Assembly: GCA_963576565.1 (NCBI GenBank)
Contig: CAUYVT010000055.1
Span: 1,253,001 to 1,317,000, forward strand
Source of the DNA: Aspidapion aeneum
Lineage: Eukaryota; Arthropoda; Insecta; Coleoptera; Brentidae
Length of the DNA: 64,000 nt
Reading direction: 5' to 3'
Below are positions 49,163-60,619 of the stretch, in pieces. The stretch's first letter is position 1. Every line of letters begins with the position of its first letter. The notes beneath the pieces were generated by a model, which was not told where the DNA came from, ran no database searches, and was given only the letters and a program-made list of their open reading frames with translations. The position numbers and the translations under genes were made by a program.

Positions 49163-49409
49163 TTACGGACGCCACTGAAGAGCTACTTGCTTTTCCTAAT
49201 CTCATCGACCAATACATCGTTCAACAGGGGTCTTTTCTTAAAAAGATAGCGGCTTAGGAACTGCAAAAAAGTGAAAGGGCAAAAATTTCGATTTAGTATT
49301 GTGGCTGCAAAAATCTACATAGTTTTTGAAAAATCGTCAAATCTCATAATTTAAAAAATTCAATTGGAGAGTTATAGTTTTTGCAAAGTCACCTGAAATG
49401 CTCCTAATA

Positions 49410-50040
49410 CGGGGTTCTATCGATTTCATGAAATTTTGCTTCAATCTGCCCTTCAAAAGTTATACAAATTCATATAAAAACTTCTTGGTATAATTTCAAC
49501 CCTACCGACAGAGAAAAGGCGCGACTCTTTGCGGTCCGAGCACAAAGTTTTGTGTTTTCTGACCGACCCAGCACAGGTGGATAAAAGACACCTGATTGGC
49601 AGATTTTTTTGAGATCCGCTTTTAATTGCTTTCAGGTTTTTGTTTTGGACCCCTTTAGTCGGCAGTATGCAGAGTTAGAAAATAAATCAGTGTCGTTTCT
49701 GTAGGTGTAGGAATAGAAAGTTTTATTATCTATTTTTATTTCTTTAGTTTACGCCATAATTAAATGAAATAATTTTCATGAGTATATCTACCGCCGCCCA
49801 TGTCACTTTCTTTAAAGGATATGCCGATGGTCGGCTTTAACCTTTGTTCAACTGACTTTGCAAAAACTATACCTAACATTCCTTTGGGCCTCGCTCATGC
49901 TAAAAACCTATTCCTTTAAGAAAAAAATCAAATTCACTTTTATCCACTGCATTTGAAGGAAATATCCCATTATTATTGTTTTGCGAAATATATTTAAAAC
50001 GTTACAGTTTAGGATCCGTGACTAAAAAGAATCTGTGACC
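49410..50040. other. Stretch present only in U2
   Basis: U1 joins CTCCTAATACGG directly to AATATTCGTGG (37888 and 41985), but U2 has about 630 bp between the same phrases. The last part (GCGAAATATATTTAAAACGT and following) resembles the unit head at 46560 and 57709, so the stretch looks ancestral and deleted from U1 rather than newly inserted. No gene or terminal repeat was recognised in it. Confidence 0.6.
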
Positions 50041-50104
50041 AAAAAGAACAAAAATATTCGTGGATAAGCAGGTATAAAAAGGTTTTGTTTCTCTTGTATT
50101 TTTT

Positions 50105-50136
50105 CCGTGGGCAGCTCGAAAGCTGTACTCTCACGG
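50105..50136 (+). other. Stem-loop, copy 4
   Basis: Same stems and CGAA loop as at 37935-37966; the 3' bulge reads TACT instead of TACA. Confidence 0.6.
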
Positions 50137-52436
50137 GGTCCAAGACCTAATGGACACCTATTAACTCTTTCGCTACAGAGACAGATATAAATCTCATCTT
50201 TCTTACGATATTGGTAAGAGAAATGAAAGATAATGCATGCGATACCTTATTCTTTAAACACATGTAGCGACATCTACCAAATACAAAAGAAACCGACGAA
50301 AAATACAAGAGAAACAAAACCTTTTTGTATATGCTTTAACCACGAAAAATTTTTGTTTCTTTTTAAATATAGTTATCCAAAAATTACCCTGGAAGCTTGA
50401 AATTGGACACTGATTTAAAAATAAACCATGTACCATTTAACAAATTTTTACCTTATATTAAATTAAAGTACGTTATAAATTAGTCAAAACTATGTTTAAT
50501 TTATTTATTAACTTATTATTTGCCTTTGTCAGCCCCTTACAACTGCTAACTGTTATTATCACTGTACTTTAATAATAATTCATCGAATGATTTAATTTAA
50601 TTTTAAGATAATATAATAAAAGTGCTTTTTTATTGCTAAAATATGTAGCTCTCACTCCGGTCAAGCAAAAAACTTATTGCTTTAACAAATATTAAGGTCC
50701 CTTTTATCCGTTGCATTTGTCATGTAAAATACTACCTAATATTAGTTTTTGCCAAACATTTTGCATAATATATAGTCCAAAGAATTACCCTAGGAACTTA
50801 AAATTAGACACTGTCTTAAAAATGACATCTGGTATTTTGCAAATTTTACTCTGCTCTTTAAAATGAAAGTATTACTTTACTATAGTTTAATGTGGCATTT
50901 GCGAATTTCTTAGTATCTACAAGATAATTTTTATTTCTGGTTACTTTCTATGAAAATGAAAAAACTGTTGACTGATTATTAGGTAAAAAGGTCTGAGTAA
51001 GCGAATGGTATAACTTACGTCAAAATCTGAGGCATAGTTTTGAAGATATTGTAATTGTTTTAAATAAAAATACTTGAAATTTATGGAGCTTTTCAAACAT
51101 TTTGCGTTAAATTTCAAAAACCATAGGTCCCAGATAATTTTTTATAATGTAACGAATTGTAGCTCCTGCTCCTCTCATGCCACAAAAACAGTGCATGAAA
51201 AAGAGTTTCATTTTTAACCAATTTGTCTATAATATTGTATTTCGTTAACTCTTTACCAATATTTCTCGCGGTATATAATTTAAAAATAAACCTACGGACA
51301 TAAAATTTGCCATAACTTAAAAATGACATATGTCATTTTATAGATTTTGTTCTGCTCTTTAACATGAAATTAATCCTATTATTATTGCAATAATATTTTA
51401 AAAAATATTTGCAAATTGCTTTAATTTTATAAGATTTTTATTAATTTTGGACCGTTTTGATAAATGTTAAGTGCCCTACACCAGCGCCCTCTACATTAAG
51501 GTTAAAACTATAAATAAAGTTTTATGTAGAAGGGTTCGGCGAAGTGAATAGTGTAATTTTTGTCCAATTCGGACCCACTGTTTTAAAGATATCGCGATTT
51601 TTGTAAAAATGCGTGTTATTTCTGTTGAGGTTTTTGCGTGTTTTTTAATATTTATTTTTCAAACTCAAAAACGGTACAACTTAGAAAAGTCGAACTTCTT
51701 TTAAAAAATATTTTGGTATTTTCTTAAAAAGATAGCAGTTCGAGAACTGTCAAAAAGTGTAAGGGCAAAAAAATTTCTCGACTCAGTATTTTTGAATGCA
51801 AAAACCTTGCATAGTTTTTGAAAAATCCTCAAAACTCAAAAACCAAAAACTAATTTTAAAAACCAACTCTACAGTTACTGAACACTCCCTTATGTCCGCA
51901 AATGTTTAAAATTTGGTTAAAATCCATTAAACAGTTTTGGAGTAATGACCAGATATATTTTAAAAAACGGCAAATAAACAGTGAAATTCTGACCAATTTT
52001 ATTGCACAGTGAAAATGCGTCACTGCAGGGATTCAGAAGAGCCCCAAAATAGGGCACTTGACTTTTTCCGATCTGGCTGAAAAACAATGGGCTTCCTGAC
52101 CACACATAAGAGTACACTTGTGCAAAATCTCAAGTTTCTAGAATAATCCCCTGGACACTTATGGTGTGCCAACGGAGGTACATCAAAAAAAGTCACTTTT
52201 TGACGGTTTTTCCCCTATTTCCCCTACTTGAAATTTTCCGATTTGACCCAAAATTGACACTTTTGGTCTTCCGTAAGTTCTTAATCAGTGCGCCAAATTT
52301 CATTCTTCTACGTCGAAGCGTTCCCGAGTAAGCGTCAAAATTCGAGCGCGATACACTAGGGGTGCTAGGGACGGAATAATAAAAAAAAAATAAATAATGT
52401 TACGGCCGAGGCGGCTCAAGTAATTGATTTTCGCCA

Positions 52437-52613
52437 CAAGCGAAAATCAATAAACCGACGGATGATTTTCGCTACGCGAAAACATCCGTATCACAAATTT
52501 GCTTCGCAAATTTGTGTTGAAAAAAATTTGCTTCGCAAATTAGTTTATTAGCAAATTTACTTCGTAAATTTGCTTCGCAAATTAGTTTATTAACAATTTT
52601 GCTTCGTAAATTT
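52437..52613 (+). repeat. Foldback cluster in U2
   Basis: Equivalent of 44297-44540 but shorter. It has the GATTTTCGC / GCGAAAATC pair, a palindrome with CGGATG / CATCCG arms around TTTTCGC/GCGAAAA at 52459-52488, then about four AAATTTGC-TTC-GCAAATTT-type hairpins, some with point changes (TTCGTAAATT). Confidence 0.82.
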
Positions 52614-54462
52614 TTTACATCCAACACTTTTAAAACTGTTGCAGCATTGATTTTCGCTAAGCCTCTCGCCTACGGCGAGATTTTGTATTTAATTATTTAT
52701 AAAAATATGTTTAACAGTATTTCTATTGATATCGTACAATAACATTTGGGGGATTGGAAAATATAAATCATTGTCTACAAGTTTCAAACCAAGAATTTGG
52801 AGAATTATTATTGGTTCATAAATTTGCGTTAATAAAATTTCTAGTTACTTTTGTCAATAAGTTGCGTTGGAAATTTAATTTACCAGTATTAATTTAAGTT
52901 AATATCGAACTCATACACAGTTATTAAAAACTGCATTTTTATCCCTAAAATGTGTAACTCTCGCTTTGCTCATGCGACAGACTCACGGTCTCAAAAAATT
53001 ACAGATTTTCCTTGCTACTTGATCAAGTATCATTTCCTCATAAATCATTAATCTTTTATTCTATAAGATCTATAAAATTCGTTTAGTGTTTTAAATAATA
53101 ATTGTTATTCCAACTGTTGCTTTAACTTCTGTCTGCAATAATTTCCTTATAAATTCACTGAACCGATTTCAATAATAAAAAAGAAATATTGCTCTTTGAA
53201 CAAAACTATTGACATTTTTAAATCCAAGATGTTGGAAAAAAAGCCAAATTTGTCCTTCTTGGAAGGATCACTTCTTTGTATGTTGCGAGGATTTATTTTT
53301 TTATGATTAGTACCTTGTTGTGAGTGGTGGATCTTATAAATAAATTCAAAAAAGGTTCGAAAAATTTCTCGTAACATAAGAAACAACCATTTTTATGGAG
53401 GGTCAAATTCGAATTAGTAAGCCATATTATATTTAGAGTTGGCGGAGAATTTTGCCATTATGCTTTTTATTTTATTGTCGGTTTAGTAATAATGAATTTA
53501 TGAGGAAATGATTGCACATAGAAATGACAAGACAATTGCATAATCTGTAAAACTTTTCCGAAAAAAATCAAAAAATTTTCAAAAAATATAAGAATAAACA
53601 GCCTTTTTAAAAAGTAAAGTTTTTATATCCGCCATTTTGGATTTTACAATGAAGGCAAATTTTAATAGTGATCTTTTAAAAGCAATCAATCTGTTCCACT
53701 TTATATTTTATTAAAATCGGTTCGGCAAAAAATTATTTATGAGGAAATTAATACATACAGGATTTAGAAGACAATCGTTACAACCTGTAAAACAATATAG
53801 TTAAAGCAAAAATCAATTTTTAGGGCCCGAAATCGTTTTTAACGATTCATATCTCGTTGTGCTTAACAAAGATAGAGTTTTTCTACAAACAAAAAATATC
53901 CAAAATTTCCACACGTTTCCAACATAAGAAGCCTCTTTAAAGGGTCAAGATGGTGGACAAAAATATACTTTTACCCAAATGTCCGATCAATCAATCACTG
54001 CTAACTACTCTTTGCTTTGGTAAAATTGGTGTTATAGTTGGAAAGTTATAACGAAAAACATTTTGTCGGGTTGTTTTGCCCACCAGGAATATTTGAAAAG
54101 CGCTCACTTTTATAAATTGTTTTCTTTTCTTCAAATTGATACTTTCAAATATCTTAAAATTCTTACCATAACATACAAACATTTAACATAATATCAGGGT
54201 GTTATAATATCAAATTTTAATAGGTGGTAGAAAAGATCAAAAGAAGAATTTTTTCTTATTATATTTTGCATTATATTACTTTGTTTTTTAGATAAAGGGT
54301 GCCAAACTTAACAGCTATTATTTTATTTTTTGTTATAACTTCCTTAAAAATCATAACAGAAAATCGACATTTTCTGAAATTATGCATGACAATAAGGGTA
54401 ATAATTAAATGGTAAAATTATTTGAAAATAAATAGAAATACTCAAAATTAATATCCAAAATA

Positions 54463-56895
54463 GGGGATTTTGGATATGGCGAAAGGAATGACAGTGGCAC
54501 AATCTTAATGAACTATCTAGAGGAAAGACACATGTATGCAATGAATTAGTTCTATAGGAAGAAACCGCAACGAAAGTGGACATGGCTCAGCCTAACTACT
54601 GAAAAAGCATCGTTAGAGATGTAACAGTCCTAAATAGCTTTACAACAGGCAGTGATCACAGGATGGTCAGAAAGAAAAATTAACAATAAAAACAAACAAC
54701 TTGACATAAGTAAACTTACAGAAAATAAAGCCATATACAAAGAAATGCTAAACGAACAGCTAACCCAAAACTTAAGATGCGAAAACGAAAATATAGATGA
54801 AATAAATGATACGCTGATAAGAACTATGACCCGTCGGAAAAGATGTGGCACAAAAGGATGAAAAGAGAGAAAATTTTATATCAGAAGAGATAAAGAAACT
54901 CATGGAAAAAAGGCGGAACCTGGAGAAAGGAGGAAAGGGAACATCGATAGAATACACAGAAATAAATAAAACTATAAGAAAAATGATAAAAGAAAATAAA
55001 AGAAAGAGCCAAGAAATGAAAGTTGAAAGAGTTATAGAAAATAACAGGAATATGAAATGTCTAAGACCGACTCTATATATTATCTATATCAGTGGCGCAC
55101 CCAGGAATATGTCTTGGGGGGTGGCCCGAGGCCTCTTGGGGGAAGGGGGGGCGAAGCCTCATGATGTCGAATATTAAGCTATTTTTTGTGTTTTTTTTCT
55201 GAAATATGTCGAAAATATGTAAAAAAATCTAAGGCTTGGGGGGGGCCCGGGCCCCGCCCCCCCCCAGGGTGCGCCCATGTCTATATTATAAACGTCACAC
55301 AGCTATTCTATACAAAATTATACCAAACAAAAAGGGAACCATCGCGAGAAACCATGAAGAAACTTCAAACAAAAATAAAGAACATAAACTCAGAATTACA
55401 ACTCGAAATAAGCAAAACGGAAATAGAGAGAGCATTAAAGAAAATGAAAAATAACAAATCACCTGGAAAAGATGGAGTAACGGCAGAAATGCTAAAGTAC
55501 GGTGGTAAAACTGTAGTTAATACCCTCCATATTCTCCTTAATAAAATTCTAAAAGAAAAAATAATCCCAAACAACTGGAAAGAATCAGTAACCATTATTC
55601 TAAACAAGAAGGGCGATAGGGCAGACCTAAAAAACTATCGACCTATAACACTCCCCAATGTAATTTATAAGCTTTTCACGAAAATATTAAAAGATAGACT
55701 AACAACAAAAATTGACGGATATCAATCAAAAGAACAAGCAGGCTTCAGAAAGGGTTTCAATACAGTTGACCACCTGCTAACCACGAAAATTCTAATAGAG
55801 CGAGCCAACGAATACAAAATTCCACTCTATATTGCGTTTATAGACTTTGAAAAAGCTTTTGATAGTATTGAGCACTGGGCAGTAAAAGCATCTTTAATTA
55901 GTAGCCAAATAGATCACAGCTACACAGATTTAATAGCCAATATATATAGCGAAGCAACAACATCAATCAAAATCCACGAAGGGACCAAGCCAATCCTCTT
56001 AAGAAAAGGCGTCAGACAGGATGACACAATATCCCCTAAACTATTTAACCAGGCCCTAGAAAATGTTTTTAAAAATTTAGACTGGGAAGAAATAGGCATC
56101 AAAGTAAGCGGACAATACTTGAACCACCTAAGATATGCTGACGATATTGCCTTAAGAACAGATAAGAAAGAGGAACTTATAAAAATGCTGGGAGAACTGG
56201 ATACAGCAGCTAAAAATATAGGCTTGAGTATGAACTACACTAAAACTAAAATCATAACAAACACAGATGAAGATATCACCAGAATAAACCAAGAAAAAAT
56301 AGAACAAGTAGATGAATATATATCTGAGACAAATTATTAAACTAAAAAAAGAAAACCAAACAGCTAAAATCAAGAGACGAGTAAGATTGGCCTGGGCAGC
56401 TTTCGGTAAATTAAGCTACATAATAAAAAATAAAAAATATCCTCAGTACCTTAAAACGAAAGTGTATAACCAATGTATTCTTCCTGTGCTCACATATGGA
56501 TCCCAGACCTGGACGCTTACAAAATCAAACCTGGATAAGGTAACAAAAGCCCAAAGATCCATGGAAAGACAAATGTTACATGAAAAGCTAACAGATAGAA
56601 AAAGAAATGAATGGATAAGAAATAAAACAAAAGTAAGGGATGTCAGAGGAGAGGTAGCAAAATTAAAATGGAAATTTGCTGGTCAAAATATCAAACTGAA
56701 AGACAATCGATGGAACAAATGCATTGTAGACTGGAGACCTTGGCAAAATAAAAGAAGTAGGGGAAGACCCCAAATGAGATAGCGGACGATTTGAAGAGAC
56801 ATGCAGGGACTAGATGGATGAACAGGGCGACAGACAGAGAAGAGTGGAAGATATTCGGGGAGGCCTATGTCCATAGATGGATCGAAGAAAGCTAA
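54463..56895 (+). pseudogene. RTE ORF2 remnant: endonuclease end, linker, RT and C-terminal domain
   Basis: The remnant starts in the endonuclease with GDFGYGERNDSG (54463 on), reads through a stop into KWTWLSL, and after frameshifts shows TGSDHRMVR, the catalytic SDH region. A lysine- and glutamate-rich linker (54652-55080) is split by the MITE. The RT (55289-56340) has SPGKDGVTAEMLK, NYRPITL, QAGFRKG, IDFEKAFD (55840-55863) and YADD (56134-56145). The motif usually written RQGD reads RQDD here (56014-56025), a change at a core position. A 2-base loss in a TA run near 56315 shifts the frame; the C-terminal domain (WAAFGKLSYI, RSMERQML, KLKWKFAGQ, WRPWQNKRSRGRP) then continues, with another shift near 56780, to VHRWIEES and a stop at 56893-56895. 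It is inactive. Confidence 0.88.
55090..55279 (+). mobile_element. hAT-like MITE inside the RTE element (190 bp)
   Basis: The ends CAGTGGCGCACCC and GGGTGCGCCCATG are near-perfect terminal inverted repeats, and TCTATAT is duplicated on both sides (55083-55089 and 55280-55286). A CAGTGGC-type terminus and a 7-8 bp target duplication suggest the hAT superfamily. The inside has long G and C runs at each end, an AT-rich middle and no coding capacity. Removing it restores the RTE linker reading, so it arrived after the RTE was in place or while it was spreading. Confidence 0.78.
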
Positions 56896-56926
56896 ATAGA
56901 TAGATAGATAGATAGACTTAAAATTA

Positions 56927-57589
56927 TTACCAAAAATCGTTAAAATATAATAATATTAGCACTTTTTTATATTTGTTTTAAGGGTCCTTTAGACATGTAC
57001 AAAAATCTATTTCAATTTCTTTTGTGTAAATTTAATAGCTCATAAAAATATTAATTCTTAAAATAATTGAGAAATTTATACATATTCCAAAGATTATTTG
57101 GCCACATGGTATCCTTAACCTATCTATATTTTCTTGGAAAAAAGCAACGTTGTTCAATTTGATATTTTAAAATTCATTGTTTTTTCCTACTTTCCAAACT
57201 TAAAAAATGCTATAACTTGGCAAAAAGTTATTTGAACCTTTTGTCTGCTTTGGACCTTCCGCACCATCTCTTAAAGATTGGTTCATAATTTAAATTACAC
57301 CCTGTATTTTTGGTATCATATTTTAATTATATTTTATAAAAGGCCAAGGCCCAAAAGTAGGTATCCATTTCCTGTTTACTGGGTATCCAATCTGAAGGAC
57401 TGCGTATTCAAATGGATACACAATATAGTCTAAAAAGATGCCTTGCAGACTGATAGGAACTATGACAAAACTATAGAAAAAAATAAAAAACCCGAAAATA
57501 TAATTTACTCCCCTTCCCTATACATGTAAAGTTATGTAAAAGTAACATTACCAACTTCCAGAAACGCTAGAGAGCTGTGATTTGACAGA
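56927..57589. other. Non-coding stretch between the RTE and U3
   Basis: The first 25 bp (TTACCAAAAATCGTTAAAAT) match U1 directly after the empty site. About 630 bp follow that U1 does not have before the shared phrase AGACTGACAGAAACTAAG. It is AT-rich with no supported gene, repeat end or RNA. Confidence 0.6.
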
Positions 57590-57812
57590 CTGACAGAAAC
57601 TAAGAGAAATCTATATAATAATTGAGATAAAGGTATAGCCAAGTTCTTCAATATACATTTTAAAATTAAAGGTTTTTACTAGTTTCGAAAAGTTTTTTTT
57701 AATCTTTTGCGAAATATATTTAAAACGTAAAGTTTGGTACCCGTGAATAAAGAAAACAAAATTTTTTCGTGGATAATCGGGTGTAGAAAGGTTTTGTTCC
57801 TCTTGTGTTTTT

Positions 57813-57844
57813 GCGTGGCCAGCTCGAATGCTCTACACCCACGG
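57813..57844 (+). other. Stem-loop, copy 5 (decayed)
   Basis: The CGAA loop and most of both arms are recognisable, but the outer stem (GCGTGGC against CCCACGG) and the inner stem (CAGCT against TGCTC) contain mismatches. Confidence 0.45.
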
Positions 57845-58279
57845 GGGTTCAAGATCTAATGGCCACCCATTAAGTGTTGACAGTTAACTGTTTCGTGCTT
57901 AAGGAACCCTTCAGAACCGTGCATGGTCAATGTAACACCTTTGTAAAGTTGGAGAGACGGCATATAAATTTCATCTTACGATATTGATAAGAGAAATGAA
58001 AAATAAAGCCTGCAATACGGTATGCTTAAGCACAAGTGGCGACATCTACCGAATACAAAAGAAACTATGGTCATGGAATAATACAAGAGAAATAAAACCT
58101 TTTTATATACGTTTAGCCACGAAATTTTTTTTAAAAATATTTAGCCTTGGAATTGGACACTGATTCAAAAATAAAATGTTAATTAGTCAACTAAGTGTAA
58201 TTCATTTAATAACTACTCATTATTTGCCTTTGCCAACCCCTTACAACTGATGTTATTATCACTGGACTTTAATAATAAT

Positions 58280-58680
58280 GTAATTTAATTAAAGTGCCTT
58301 TTTATCGCTAAAGTATGTAGCTCTCGCTCCCCTCATGCTAAAAACTTATTGCTTTATAAAAATAATAATGTCACTTTTATCCTTTGAATTTGGCGTGTAA
58401 AATACTAATATTAGTTTTTGCCAAACATTCTGCCTAAAATATAATCCAAAGAATTAACCTAGGAAGAATTAAATAGACATGTAATTTAATTAAAGTGCCT
58501 TTTTATCGCTAAAGTATGTAGCTCTCGCTCCCCTCATGCTAAAAACTTATTGCTTTAAAAAAATATTAATGTCACTTTTATCCTTTGAATTTGGCGTGTA
58601 AAATAGTAATATTCGTTTTTGCCAAACATTCTGCCTAATATATAATCCAAAGAATTAACCTAGGAAGAATTAAATAGACA
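58280..58680 (+). repeat. 201-bp direct tandem duplication in U3
   Basis: The block starting GTAATTTAATTAAAGTGCC at 58280 and ending AATTAAATAGACAT is repeated immediately from 58481 with only a few base differences. U1 and U2 have one copy of this block, so the duplication is private to U3. Confidence 0.9.
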
Positions 58681-60319
58681 TTGACTTAAAAATGACATCT
58701 GCTATTTTGCAAATTTTATTCTGCTCTTTAAAATGAAAGTATACTATACTATAATTAAATGTGGCATTTGTGAATTTCTTATCTATGAACCGACAATTTT
58801 TAATTTTGGTTACTTTGTTAAGCGCGCTCTATAAAAATGATAAAACTGTTGACTGATTACTATGTAAAAAGGTTCGAGTAAGCGAATGGTGTAACTTCCG
58901 TCAAAATCTGACGTATGGTTTTGAAGATATCGTAATTTTTTAAATAAAAATACATGAAATTTATTGAGCTTTTTAAATATTTTGGGATAAATATCAAAAA
59001 CTATCGGTCCAAGATAATTTATTTTATAATGAAACGAATTGTAGCTCCGGCTCCTCTCATGCTACAGACTCAATGCATCAAAAAAAGTTTTAATTTCAAC
59101 CAATTTGTGTATAAGATTCTATTTCGTTGACGTTTTACAAATATTTTTCGCGGTATTTGATCAAAAAATAAACCTAGAAACTAAAATTTTGTCATAACTT
59201 AAAAATGACATATGTCATTTTATAGATTTTTGTCTCTTCTTTAACATGAAATTAATCCTATTATTAATGGTATTATATTTCAAAAAATATTTGCAAATTC
59301 CTTTAATTTTATAAGATTTTTATTAATTTTGGACCGTTTTGATAAATGTTCAGTGCCCTACACCAGCGCCCTCTACATTAAGGTTAAAACTATAAATAAA
59401 GTTTTATGTAGAAAGGTTCGGCGAAGTGAGTAGTGAAATTTTTGTCCAATTCGGACCTACTGTTTTAAAGATATCGCGATTTTTGTAAAAATGCGTGTTA
59501 ATGCGTGATATTTCCCGTTGTGATTTTTGCGTGTTTATTAGTATTTATTTTTCAAACTCAAAAACGGTACAACTTAGAAAAGTCGAACTTTTTTTAAAAA
59601 ATATTTTGCTTTTTTCTTAAAAAGATAGCAGTTCGAGAACTGTCAAAAAGTGTAAGGGCAAAAAAATTTCTCGATTCAGTATTTTTGACTGCAAAAACCT
59701 TGCATAGTTTTTGAAAAATCCTCAAAACTCAAAAACCAAAAACTAATTTTAAAAACCAACTATACGGTTACCGAACACTCCCTTAGGTCCGCAAATGTTT
59801 AAAATTTGGTTAAAATCCATTAAACAGTTTTGGAGTAATGACCAGATATATTTTAAAAAACGGCAAATAAATAGTGAAATTCTGACCAATTTTATTGTAC
59901 AGTGAAAATGCGTAACTGCAGGGATTCAGAAGAGCCCCAAAATGGGGCACTTGACTTTTTCCGATCTGGCTGAAAAACAATAGGCTTCCTGACCACACAT
60001 AAGAGTACACTTGTGCAAAATCTCAAGTTTCTAGAATAATCCCCTGGACACTTATGGTGTGCCAACGGAGGTACATCAAAAAAAGTCACTTTTTGACGGT
60101 TTTTCCCCTATTTCCCCTACTTGAAATTTTCCGATTTGACCCAAAATTGACATTTTTGGTCTTCCGTAAGTTCTTAATCAGTGCGCCAAATTTCATCCTT
60201 CTACGTCGAAGCGTTCCCGAGTAAGCGTCAAAATTCGAGCGCGATACACTGACTAGGGACGGAATAATAAAAAAAAAATAAAAAAAAAATAATGTTACGG
60301 CCGAGGCGGCTCAAGTAAT

Positions 60320-60619
60320 TGATTTTCGCCACAAGCGAAAATTAATAAACATACGGATGATTTTCGCTACGCGAAAACATCCGTATCACAAATTTGCGAA
60401 GCAAATTTGTGTTCGGTTCGGTTCGGTTCGCTTCGCAAATTTGTGTTGAAAAAAATTTGTTTCGCAAATTAGTTTATTAACAAATTTGCTTCGCAAATTT
60501 GTGTTGAGAAAAATTTGCTTTGCAAATTAGTTTATTAACAAATTTGCTTTGCAAATTTGTGTTGAGAAAAATTTGCTTCGCAAATTAGTTCATTAACACA
60601 TTTGCTTCGCAAATTTTTT
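60320..60619 (+). repeat. Foldback cluster in U3 (longest of the three)
   Basis: It has the GATTTTCGC inverted pair, the CGGATG / CATCCG palindrome at 60354-60383, then about seven AAATTTGC / GCAAATTT hairpins in both loop orientations (TTC and GAA), plus a GGTTC run near 60414-60428. The expansion relative to U2 shows copy-number change. Confidence 0.83.

Larger units (their letters stand above)
54451..56915 (+). mobile_element. 5'-truncated RTE-clade LINE in U2, with target-site duplication
   Basis: The element replaces nothing: the flanks ACTCAAAATTA (54440-54450) and ACTTAAAATTA (56916-56926) form an 11-bp target-site duplication with one mismatch, and U1 shows the unoccupied site (ACTTAACATTA, 46378-46388). 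The 5' end is truncated inside the endonuclease. The 3' end has almost no UTR and a short (ATAG)n tail at about 56896-56915, both characteristic of RTE elements. A hAT-like MITE interrupts it at 55090-55279. The same insertion, at the same site, is in U3. Confidence 0.9.
49163..57589 (+). repeat. Large non-coding repeat, unit U2 (carries an RTE insertion)
   Basis: This unit starts with TTACGGACGCCACTG like U1 but is not preceded by satellite. It keeps about 630 bp (49410-50040) that U1 and its duplicate lack. After that it is colinear with U1: stem-loop, 510-bp monomers (about 50660-51700), foldback cluster and AT-rich tail. An RTE retrotransposon occupies 54451-56915. No host gene was recognised. 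Confidence 0.86.

Noticed and set aside
49500..49760. Possible solo LTR or promoter in the U2-only stretch
   Set aside because: No matching terminal repeats, TG...CA ends or target duplication could be found, and part of it matches the unit head, so deletion in U1 is the simpler reading.
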